From assembly GCA_030522415.1 (NCBI GenBank), contig CM060118.1, positions 21,968,651 to 22,032,650 on the forward strand: a DNA stretch of 64,000 bases, read 5' to 3'. The notes below the pieces were generated by a model that saw nothing but the letters and a program-made list of their open reading frames with translations, had not been told where the DNA came from and made no database searches. The stretch comes from Channallabes apus. Lineage: Eukaryota; Chordata; Actinopteri; Siluriformes; Clariidae. Both the position numbers and the translations under genes were made by a program. Below are positions 36,391 through 47,341 of the stretch, piece after piece (the stretch's first letter is position 1; every line of letters begins with the position of its first letter).

Positions 36391-37911
36391 TTATGCATAT
36401 TCGGGTTCAGGTGCTTCTTCTTGAGAGTATGATCTGACATTTCCGTCAAATATGCCGTTATCGTCCACAGGCAGGCAGTTGTCCGTTGTGCTGTAGCCCT
36501 GTTTCCTTTTCTTGGCTTGGCACTCTTCTAGTTTGATAGTGTCGTAGAGGCCTGTGGCCCCTTCCTCCAGCAGCATGTTTCTCTCGGAGTGAGATGGCTT
36601 CATGAGGCACACGTTGCGCAGCAGGAGCAGGGCTGGCGCGTAAAGCATGTTGGCGAGGCCCATGCCCAGATTGAGCTGCACAAAACCGAGGTCGTGCACT
36701 ATTTTACCAGCTACAACTGGACCCAGAGCATAGGCGACGCAGTAGGAGATGTCCGCAATGGCGTACACACTGCCATACACAGAAACATGACGCACATCAA
36801 CCAGAAACGCAAGTGTAGGCAACAGCGCGGTGTCCACCAGCGCAATGCCAAAGCAGATGCCGCACAGAGGAATTATAAGTTGCTCAAAGTTTTTGCATGC
36901 CGGCACAGTGCAAGAGCTGGCACCTATTATGACCATGCCAAGTGCGCCATAAAACCATTGTAAATGTGGGTGGCGTGCTGCCAGTTTTACCGTAATGTAG
37001 ACACCTAAAATATGGGGGAAAAAAGCTGGCAACCACGTAAGTCCGATTTGCCACTCGGACGCATTCATGGTCTCCTCCATCCAGTTCGCGATGGTGGGCT
37101 CCAGAAACGCAAGGGGGATGTTGCACGTGGTCAGTGCACCTGCCACCACTGCTATAAAGGGATCAATCATAAGTTTGTAAATGGGTGTGCCAACTGGCAT
37201 GTTTACCCTGGTCCTGCTGGAAAATGGCTTAAGGACAGTCAAACACAAAATACCGTCGACTAGACAAACGCAGGCGAGGGCGAGGAAAGGGAAGCGCTTC
37301 CCTGCGAACTCGTAAAGCACCCCGCCGAAGGGGGGCGCCGCCAGGCTGCCGAACGAGATAAATGCCAAGGCGATGCCCAGAGCTCGACTTCTCTCGGCCT
37401 CCTCCGTGTATTTGTCTGCTATCATTGCGAGACCTGACGTGTCTGCAAAAGCCGAACCGAGACCCTGCAGACTCCGCGCTACGAAAAGTGTCGCATAGTT
37501 TTCGGCGAAGGCAAAAATGCATGTGGAAACAAACATGATGGAAAGTCCAATTAAAAGTGGTATGTCGTATCCAACGCGGTCTATGAAGGTACCCGTCAGA
37601 GGATTTACGAGAAGTTGCAAAATGGCTTTGGATGCAAATAGGACACCAATCTGCAGGTCAAAGTTTTCTGTGCTGTTGGATGAGTTGGTGGATTCACTTT
37701 CAAGTTTGGCTAAATAATCTGGAACGATTGGCACGATCACCATATAAAGCATATTATCTAGCAAAAGTGCGACACAGACGATTACTAGAATAATTCTCCG
37801 TTGTCTTTCAGGTTCTTGGATAGCATTGCCTAGTTGTTTAGTTTTTTCCCCCATCTCTGAGAGTTTAACCGCGGCAGAGTGCGCCAAACCACCGGATCCC
37901 TCTTCAGCCAT
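36391..37911 (-). CDS. SLC18A3: Vesicular acetylcholine transporter (VAChT)
   Basis: Proton-coupled antiporter of synaptic vesicles that loads acetylcholine (major facilitator superfamily, SLC18). A single uninterrupted coding exon gives 506 residues, typical of the gene. About 12 hydrophobic segments are seen. TM1 carries Asp52 in [19 protein letters not shown]. The first luminal loop holds two N-glycosylation sequons (Asn76, Asn79). The 2-3 loop has [19 protein letters not shown]4 has [15 protein letters not shown], and TM10-11 has [20 protein letters not shown]. The cytoplasmic tail has the sorting signal [10 protein letters not shown], the dileucine motif of VAChT. The tail and the intronless frame separate it from SLC18A1/2. 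It ends about 1.4 kb upstream of the first CHAT coding exon on the same strand, so the two can share 5' control. Confidence 0.97.
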   Translation of the reverse strand: MAEEGSGGLAHSAAVKLSEMGEKTKQLGNAIQEPERQRRIILVIVCVALLLDNMLYMVIVPIVPDYLAKLESESTNSSNSTENFDLQIGVLFASKAILQLLVNPLTGTFIDRVGYDIPLLIGLSIMFVSTCIFAFAENYATLFVARSLQGLGSAFADTSGLAMIADKYTEEAERSRALGIALAFISFGSLAAPPFGGVLYEFAGKRFPFLALACVCLVDGILCLTVLKPFSSRTRVNMPVGTPIYKLMIDPFIAVVAGALTTCNIPLAFLEPTIANWMEETMNASEWQIGLTWLPAFFPHILGVYITVKLAARHPHLQWFYGALGMVIIGASSCTVPACKNFEQLIIPLCGICFGIALVDTALLPTLAFLVDVRHVSVYGSVYAIADISYCVAYALGPVVAGKIVHDLGFVQLNLGMGLANMLYAPALLLLRNVCLMKPSHSERNMLLEEGATGLYDTIKLEECQAKKRKQGYSTTDNCLPVDDNGIFDGNVRSYSQEEAPEPEYA

Positions 37912-38420
37912 TATTCACACTTTTTCTTTTTTTCAACAAAAACAGTAGGCTATAAGCGCTTTCCAGGACTGTTTCTCAAAATGGATTCTGCCTTCTTGAT
38001 TTTCTTAAGCTATCAATGCGCGATTAGCTAATGAACTTTTCTGCTTTACCTTCGCACGCTGCGCTCCGTCATTGCGCTCGCTTTTCTCCTCTGCTGAGCT
38101 GAACGCGTTTTTTCGTCGTCGGCCAAAGTTTCATTGTAACTCGAACCGTCATTTGAGGTCATGTAGAGAACTCAAACACGTGCGCTCAGGTTAGAAATTC
38201 GCTCGACCGCGTTCCATTGTGTGATAAATAGTCTTTTTGAAGACCGTGGACGCACAAAGCCGAAATGGTGCGACTTTACACCTGAGCGGATGTAGACTGT
38301 AAACCTACAGAAGCACTGTGAGGCGAGCCATCATCCAGCTGAGCTCGCAACTGCAGGTGCTGCTATGGGCGAGACTCGTATGTGAGCTTGCCGATTCCAT
38401 TCAACTCTTTTTTTTCCCAG
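37912..38420 (-). promoter_or_regulatory. SLC18A3: SLC18A3 5' region, GC-richer promoter candidate
   Basis: Directly upstream of the transporter ATG the sequence turns GC- and CpG-richer at 38040-38390 (cttcgcacgctgcgctccgt, cgtcgtcggccaaag, cgctcgaccgcgttcc), in contrast with the AT-rich surroundings. That fits a promoter or first-exon region of the cholinergic locus. No TATA box can be assigned with confidence. Confidence 0.4.
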
Positions 38421-39253
38421 GGATGTGACGCACTTCTTGCTTGCCCCCCCCAGTGGTTCCCCAATCAGCCTTATTTATTAAGCTTATTTAACGCAACAGC
38501 ATATTAAAGCCACGCCCTGCAAATAAAAGCGATTCAGAGGCAAATTTCCATCCGTTAAAAAAAACGTGTGATTGATGTTGATATTTTTAAATACTATGAT
38601 TCTATGATAAGAACTATTCAATCTTAAATAAAAATTAAAAAGTTCTTCTATTGCTTATTCAAGTAGCATTCCTAATTGTAGCATAAACGCATTTATCATT
38701 ACTACGCCATTTACTAAATTACTTTTCATTTCTTTAATTAAAGACTGTGACATTCTTTCACTTTGCTAATTGCTCTGTAAATCACAGTTGGGTAATTGCC
38801 GTGCTTGTTTGTGTGTTACCTCTTTATTAGTCTAATTATTGAAGTGCACTTGAATAAGCGACAAAACTGTAAATTATTATAAAAACAAATCAACGGTTAT
38901 TGCAAACCTCGATAAACAGCTTTACGTAGCCGAAAGCAAAACTAAAATTAACTCAGCTAAATAATACTGGTCTCTGTTATATGTACTGCATTTGAGATCC
39001 GCTACATGACGTACACTTTAAATAATTATGTAATTCTACGATTCAGTCATTGTGTTTATTGTTTCAAAGGTTGGAATTTACCTTTTCTATACTGTCATGA
39101 TTTTAAGAGTCTAACCCTTAAATGTTCATTGTCTCATTGGCATTTCAACTGAAGCAATCATTGTTAGGGAAATGTCTAAAGATAGATCAAAGAATTAGGC
39201 CGGCGAGATCAGTCTATTATGTATAAGGTTTCTCGGTTAAGGATTCAGTTGAC

Positions 39254-39283
39254 TTCAGCACCACTGTGGAGTGGACAGCTACC
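39254..39283 (+). promoter_or_regulatory. Split REST/NRSE-like site
   Basis: The left half-site TTCAGCACC is perfect, and the right half-site GGACAGCTAC matches 8 of 10 positions of the usual GGACAGCGCC. They are in the normal order but 10 rather than 2 bases apart. REST is known to use such expanded spacing. A REST element upstream is a known feature of the mammalian cholinergic locus. It lies 1.34 kb upstream of the SLC18A3 start. Confidence 0.4.
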
Positions 39284-39470
39284 ATCTCCGCAAGGTTTTA
39301 TGTCTACTCCTTTAGTGGACCTCTAACACTAACTATCTCACACATCTGCCTCAGAGACACAATGCTGTTTAAGACAAATAATTAATTGAACCAGACACAA
39401 CAAAAAATTCCATTACAACACATTTAACTTGTTTTCTTAATCATACTATATGATTACATATTAGGGTTTG

Positions 39471-39484
39471 GCGCCATCTGGTGT
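39471..39484 (-). promoter_or_regulatory. CTCF-like core motif
   Basis: On the minus strand acaccagatggcgc matches 13 of 14 positions of the CTCF core CCASYAGRKGGCRS. It lies in the spacer between the cholinergic locus and the retinal genes. A motif alone does not prove occupancy. Confidence 0.4.
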
Positions 39485-40637
39485 TGAAGCTAATTTTATC
39501 AAAAGGATGTAATCCAGCTCCTTCTTTAGAAGGACAATACTGACATCTCGAGGTTATAGAATAGATAGAAATACAGTGTTTATATCTAGTTAGCACAGTT
39601 AATTAATCCATTAACTCAAGGTCATGGTGTAACACAGACAGTTCATTGTTCTTGCATACTGGAAAGGACAATAGTTCAAATTCAACAACGCCTAAATAAA
39701 TCTCACATTAAAAGAATGGAACTACGTGTGGCTATAATATAAAAATGACCAGAGTTTTCTTTGGCTTTAGAAATGTTACTGATATGTTACCAAAATACCG
39801 CATTTGGGAAATAAAACCTCTGCAGAAGCTTAAGAACTTTCTACCAGCAGAGGTCCCTAAAACACTTTTGTTGTTGTTGACGATAGGACTTGCAGTTTTG
39901 TAAGACAGCCATATTAAATAGTGTATGCGTTAACTGATTTAAAGAGGTTTTAAAGAGAGCCCAAGCTCACCCTCTCTGGGTCCTGACTGTTGTCATTGCA
40001 GTATGATCATACAGTAGACCTGCAGGGAATCCGATTCTTTTATTTGAGAAATATAATGATGTCTGACCAATACAGAATGTGACGATGAAGTAGGCTGCAA
40101 TGACAACAAATAATAGTGCACTGTATTGCAAATGCTTTAAAAAAAAGTGTTTTATAAAACGTTTTTCGTAAAGCACCATAAACAACTACCTCTTGTTCCT
40201 GTACTAACCAAAGTCCACACTCTTTCATGCAAAAAAGCATTCTAAAGTTCAGCTGACCCAAATTCATGGTCAGTGTGCAGAGGAGAAAAATTTTATGACA
40301 ACCAAGACCTAAGATACTGGTATGTACCTCAATTTTGATTCAAGACTGACTAGAAAAAATATATATATTTTATTCAATAGTTGTAGCACTAATAAATAAA
40401 AACGAGGAAAGTTGTGGTAGAGGTGAACTGATTTAGAGAAAGGTTGAAACATTTATTACATGATGCAGAAATATAATATTAAAATTAATATAGAAGCTAT
40501 AGATATGGCATTACTAACATACTTCGCAAGAATTAATACAGAAGACAGTGATAAGTCTTAACAACATACTGTATGTAAAGCATTGGAATACCCAAAGCAA
40601 ATATCATGAACAAGTTTTGCATGTTTTTCAAACTCTT

Positions 40638-40639
<2 letters not shown>

Positions 40640-40680
<41 letters not shown>
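40640..40680 (+). repeat. (CT)20 microsatellite
   Basis: An uninterrupted CT run lies in the spacer downstream of RGR. Confidence 0.95.
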
Positions 40681-40681
<1 letters not shown>

Positions 40682-41262
40682 ATCTCTTGCATTAATATGA
40701 TTTAATAATTCTCTAAATTATATTGCAGTGCATGTTAGTAGCTACAAAACAAATGACCATAATGCAGATAATAACAGAGCATAGTACCAGTCCACATTCA
40801 CATTGTTAAAGCTTTACAGAAAATCATGAAAATACAATGGTAACAGTCACAGATTACCACAGGAATAAATCAATAAAACAAATAAAAAAGATCACTGACA
40901 ACTTAATTGATCTGTTGTGCTATTATCAATTTCATATAATTATAAAAATTAATTTCCAAAAAGCAAGAGCAACTGTCTCTGTGAGTATCTCTGACTAGTT
41001 TACTTCAATAGTTAATGTATTATATTTACTGTACGTTTAATTTTTAAACTTACCTGAAGTATAAAGTGATCTTTAAGTTGTTTTGGTTAAGTGTAGGAAT
41101 TAAAATGCAGCAAGCATCTTATAATACCATGTAATGGATTATATTGATTTTATCATCTAAACCTCTGAATAAAATAACACTATTTATGAGACTGAATGGT
41201 AACAGTGACAATGCTAAAAAGGTAGATTTAAAACTTTTATGCTCCTACTCTGTTGACTTTTA

Positions 41263-41688
41263 CACTATTTGGCCAAAGGTGTGTGTATAACTCACGATCA
41301 TGGACTGTATACTTGTGGCACATCCCATTCCAAAACCCTGGCATTAATATGCTGTCCATTCTTTGCTGTAACAATAACCTGCATTCTTTTGTCAGTGGCT
41401 GTGGCAGTCAGCAATAAAAGCAATAATGACTTCAGGTACTAATTTGGGGAAAGAAGGAAGATTGTGCAATCTGCTTTCCAGGTCATTCCAAAGGTGTTCA
41501 GTGGGGTTGACGTCTGAGCTTTGTTCATGCCACTCATGGTCTTCCATACCAACCTTAGTAAGTCAAGGTTATGGAACTTTTCAGGTCTAGACAATTGTGT
41601 GGTTTTAATTTGTGCCATAGTTTAGAAAGGATCCACATCCAATATCTGTGTGATATTCAGGTATCCAGATACCTTTAGCCATAAAGTG
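41263..41688. mobile_element. Tc1-like MITE, 426 bp
   Basis: TA-flanked ends cactatttggccaaagg and cctttagccataaagtg are inverted repeats. The interior holds fragments of a Tc1 3' half (attccaaaggtgttcagtgg, gttgacgtctgagctttgt). No frame is open. It lies 350 bases downstream of the RGR stop. Confidence 0.75.
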
Positions 41689-42037
41689 TATCACTGTCAT
41701 ATATGTTAACAGTTAAAGATATGGACAGTATCAATTTTTCAATTTTCAATTTTTTTTATAACCTATGTAAGAGCGAGTGAGATGTGCAGGATGAAAAGCA
41801 TATCTAAGTGTAGCATGTGTTGTGCATAATCATCTCCTGTCGAATAGTTCTTAATCATGAGAAATGGGAATGTATACATTTACTGTATATAATTCTATTT
41901 TTAAGTTTAATATTCACATCACGTCATGGCAAAGAAGGTTTACAGCTTGCAGTTTAATAATAATATTTCTTGCAGGAAATAAAACTGCCCAATGTTCTCA
42001 GGATAGACTCTGTATGAATTATTATGATATGCCCGGT

Positions 42038-45000
42038 TTATTTAAACTTAGTTTCAGTAGCAGGAGGTTCAAGCGTTTGTCCTGTGAGCAACTGCCAGAT
42101 CCCTCCTCTGTAATTCTCATTTCCGAGTGCATAAACAAAGACATTGAAAGTTGGAGATGCTTTAGCCATGATAGGAGCAATCTGCAAAGACACATAGTTG
42201 TAGTGATGTTATACCTTAATAATATAATAATCATAATTATACAATTAAGTTCAGAAATCCGCAGTATGTGCATTGTTATCATTGATAAAATAGCTTGCGT
42301 TTTATGACTTAGATTTTAGTCAAGACTTTAGTCAAAGAGACATAGAGACATTATATCGCCTACCATTCTCAGTTTAGGTGACAAAGCATTCGTATCTTGC
42401 ACAGCAGCATAAAAAGCAAGAATACCGTAAGGGCACCAGCAGAACAGCAGCGTCTTTACAGGAGTGCTACAGTTGAACTGTTGGGGGGAGCAGGAAAGTA
42501 AATTTAGTCATGAATCTGTCTGAATGTGCTAGTCATATTACTAGTCAAAGGTTTGCACACACATGATCACTGAAGACAGTTTCTTTCTTTTAACTTATTT
42601 GATAAGTATATTGAACATATTCACACATTATATAATAAAATTGTGCATTGACCATATGTTTATTGTGTATTTGAAATAATTGAAATCACTTATCATTAAG
42701 TTTTGTACACTCCTGGCCTTATATGAACCAGTTATAATATACAGTAGGTATATGTTGCATTTTGATTCAGAAATAAATATATGCACAAACATTACCTTTC
42801 TATTTCTTTTTGTCTTGATAACCAATTCCAACCATAACCCATAAAATGGAAAGATGAAAGATATACTGTATATTCAGTCTCTGTTGTACTGTTAGATACA
42901 TGGATGATATTTTTATTTATATGTTTAAATGAGATTATAGAAATAATCTCATATTGTCCAAATAAGTTTTGATGTAGCATAAATTATTACTTCTATAGTA
43001 TTAAACTGCACGTTATTTTATTTGACCATACAGTGGTGGCCAAAAGTATTGAAATTAAATTAAATTTTGAATAACATTCCAATCTTTTTTTTTTTTTAAT
43101 TATGACAAGATAATAAGAATAAATTCTTATTTTTTGCAATGAAAATGCTATACAAAAACCAACATTTAATATTAAGTCCTTCATTCTTTATACCTGTTGG
43201 ATCTGACTGGGCATAATGACAAAAACACATCTGCTGTACTCTGGTGTCACTCGCTTAATCCATGCCTGCTTGATTGCTTTTTGCAGGTTTCTTGACTGCT
43301 ACTGCCCTCTCTTGGGTTTTGGTCTGGTGATGACCCAGACTACTGTATGTCTCCGGAAGCTGAATCCATTGTCACAAAGTCAGTTTATCACTTGTTTAGT
43401 TAATTAGCACAACTCTGCAGCCAGTTAGGCTAGAACCAATTACTGAAATCACCTGTTTCTTGTATAGGGCAAACTATAATACATGACAACAACAAACAGC
43501 AACAAACTTCTGTCAGAACTGTAGTCATACATTTGACTGTTCTTTTCACTGTCACTGGTAGTGTGATTAGTTATTTGTTGATTTTCGGGCACTTTAATCA
43601 CTGTCCATATTTTTTCTTTATTTATCTACAGTATCTATTTATCCATTTTTTAAATATGGTACATTTTTGATATGGTGTTACAAGGTTATGGTTAGTCTGC
43701 ATTATTTGTTCTACAACTAGCTTTGATAAGTGGTTGCGGTCACTGCAGTTTCAACTGTCTAGCTGATTATTTGAAGTTATGCTGATGGATTGTACAGTAT
43801 TTGGTTGTATTTGTAGGCTTCCTTTTTCATTATTCTATTCACTTTGAAAATCATAAAAAGAATTCTATTCACTAAAGAATCATACTAACCCTTTATATGT
43901 TGGCACAGAGAAGATCTGTCATGATTACTAACAGGATGCTTAGATTTGGGTTTAGAGCTTGGGTCTGACAAATTAAAAGACATTTTGGGATATTTTGGGC
44001 TCACTGAATTAATTAATGAATTAATGAATTAAACTTTAATGTACTGTGGGGCAAAAAAGTATTTAGTCCGCCACCAATTGTGCAAGTTCTTCCACTTAAA
44101 AAGATGAGAGAGGCCTGTAATTTTCATCATAGGTATACCTCAATTATGTAAGACAAAATAAGTGGAAAAAAATTAGAAAATCACGTTGTAGGATTTTTAA
44201 GGAATTTATTTGAAAATTATAGCAGAAAATTAGTATTTGGTCACCTACAAACAAGCAAGATTTCTGGCTCTCACAGACCTGTAACTTCTTTAAGAGGCTT
44301 CTCTGTCCTCCACTCGTTACCTGTATTAATAACATATGTTATCAGTATAAAAGACACCTGTCCACAAATGGGAAAACGTGTCACACTCCAAACTCCACTA
44401 TGGCCAAAACTAAAGATCTGTCAAAGAACACCAGAAACAAAATTGTAGACCTGCACCAGGCTGGGGAGACTGAATCTGCATTAGGTAAGCAGCTTGGTGT
44501 GAAGAAATCAACTGTGGTAGCAATTATTAGAAAATGGAAGACATATAAGACCACTGATAATTTCCCTCGATCTGGGGCTCCATGCAAGATCTCACCCCTT
44601 GGGGTCAAAAGGATCACAAGAACTGTGAGCAAAAATCCCAGAACCACACAGAGGGACCTAGTGAATGACCTGCAGAGAGCTGGGACCAAAGTAACAAAGG
44701 CTACCATCAGTAACATACTGCGCCGCCAGGAACTCAAATCCTGCAGTGCCAGACGTGTCCCCCTGCTTAAGCCAGTACAGTATATGTCCAGGCCCGTCTG
44801 AAATTTGCTAGAGAGCATTTGGATGACCCAGAAGAGGATTGGGAGAATGTCATATGGTCAGATGAAACCAAAATAGAACTTCCTGTGTGGAGGAGAAAGA
44901 ATGCTGAGTTGCATCCATTCATTCATTCATTCATCTTCTATACCGCTTTATCCTGTATTTAGGATCGCGGGGACCTGGAGCCTATCCCAGGAGACTCCAA

Positions 45001-47261
45001 AGAACTCTCCTGGGATGCAACTCTTGAGTTGCATCCAAAGAACACCATACCTACTGTGAAGTATGGGGGTGGAAACATCATGCTTTGAGGCTGTTTTTAT
45101 GCAAAGGGACATGGACGACTGATCCACAAAAGAAAGAATGAATGGGGCCATGTATTGCGAGATTTTGAAAACCTTCTTCCATCAGCAAGGACATTGAAGA
45201 TGAAACATGTCTTTCAGCATGACAGTGCTCCCAAACACACTGCCCGGGCAACAAGGGGGTGGCTTCGTAAGAAGCATTTCAAGGTACCGGAGTGGCCTAG
45301 CCAGTCTCCAGATCTCAACCCCATAGAAAATCTTGGAGGGAGTTGAAAGTCTGTATTGCCCAGCGACAGCCCCAAAACATAATTTCTCTAAAGGAGATCT
45401 GCATGGAAGAATGGGCCAAAATACCAGCAACAGTGTGTAAAAACCTTACAGAAAAACATTTGACCTCTGTCAAAGTATTGAGATGAAATTTTGTTATTGA
45501 CCAAATACTTTCCACCATAATTTGCAAAAAAATAAAAAATAAAAATTTCTGGATTTTTTTTTCTTATTTTCTCTTTCATAGTTGAGGTATACCTATGATG
45601 AAAATTACAGCCCATAAATGAGAGAACTTGCACAATGGGTGGCTGACTAATACTTTTTTTGCCCCACTCTATAATGTTGACTATGCTCAAATTAAAACCT
45701 TTCTAGTACAACCTTTCTGTCCCAGGAAAAAAGTTTAAACACAATATTGCAACAACAGTCATGTTCATGAAGTGTAAGTAAACTTCTGATTGCAACTGTA
45801 TACAAATATTTCACCCAATATACAGTTCACCTATGTTGCACCTTAAGCAGAAAGGCAGACTCAGTTGTGATTTATATTACAATGGAGGTTGCAGCTGGAG
45901 GAAGTTCAGGGTGCATTAAATGTAGCAGAACAATTGGGCAATAAATTATACAGTGGTGTGAAAAACTATTTGCCCCCCCCCCCTCCTGATTGCTTATTCT
46001 TTTGCATGTTTGTCACACAAAATGTTTCTGATCATCAAACACATTTAACTATTAGTCAAAGATAACACAAGTAAACACAAAATGCAGTTTTTAAATGAGG
46101 GGTTTTATTATTTAGGGAGAAAAAAAATCCAAACCTACATGGCCCTGTGTGAAAAAGTAATTGCCCCCTGAACCTAATAACTGGTTGGGCCACCCTTAGC
46201 AGCAATAACTGCAATCAAGCATTTGCGATAACTTGCAACGAGTCTTTTACAGCGCTCTGGAGGAATTTTGGCCCACTCATCTTTGCAGAATTGTTGTAAT
46301 TCAGCTTTATTTGAGGGTTTTCTTTCAATCACTTTTTTACACAGGGCCATGTAGATTTGGAGGTTTTTTTCTCCCTTAATAACGTAAACCTTCATTTAAA
46401 AACTGCATTTTGTGTTCAATTATGTTATCTTTGACTAATAGTTAACGGTTTTTGATGAGCAGAAACATTTACGTGTGACAAACATGCAAAAGAATAAGAA
46501 ATCAGGAAGGGGGCAAATAGTTTTTCACACCACTGTATATAGTAATGAAAATGCAACAAATATATTTAATAAAATAAATGAATAATTTTCATACCTTTTG
46601 TTGGCCTGTCTTTTTGAATTTCTTGCCAATGGATTGGTATGCGAAGAACACAATTAGCACCTGAATTCCCATGTTACAAATGGCCATTGGAATGAGATAG
46701 GTGACATAGTTCCTAAGTCAAATGCATGTGGTTAAGTTATTGTAATAGTTCTTTCTCATGTGCACACATATACAGTGGAACTTCGGATTGGGAGTAATGT
46801 GGTTTGCGAGTGTCCCGCAAGACATGATATTTAATAAATTTTGACTAGAAAAACGAACAAGTCTTGGAGTACTGAGTATCATGTATCACGCATGCGCTTC
46901 TTGTTTTGACACAGAGCGGCACATGATCACAACTGAGCTAATGGTTTTTCTCTTTCTTGCGATGCGGAATTATGGGTAATTGTCTCCCCTGCTGAGTCTT
47001 AGTGCGTGTCTCTCACTGGTATAATCAACATCCACGCGTGTACCGTTTACGATAACACTGTGACCACGTGTGTGCGTGTAAAACATTTTTTATTTTGTGT
47101 TTGTATGCGTGTGTACAGCACACATGTTCTGTTTATTATAACACACTTGTGTGCGCGCATGCAAAGCAATCTCAAAAAGAGAGTCTAATTAGAGAGGTTA
47201 AAAATCCATTTTCTCTCTCTGTCAGCATGCCATTATGTGTGTCTGCGCAAGTGTCATTTAG

Positions 47262-47341
<80 letters not shown>

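Larger units (their letters stand above)
38430..41260. other. Intergenic spacer without recognisable transposons
   Basis: Between the cholinergic locus and RGR I see no transposase remnants, LINE or SINE words, only a TC microsatellite at 40640-40680. Two candidate protein-binding motifs lie at 39254 and 39471. Confidence 0.45.

Noticed and set aside
36589..37717. Several frames on both strands inside SLC18A3
   Set aside because: Shadows of the real 506-residue transporter frame, favoured by its higher GC content.
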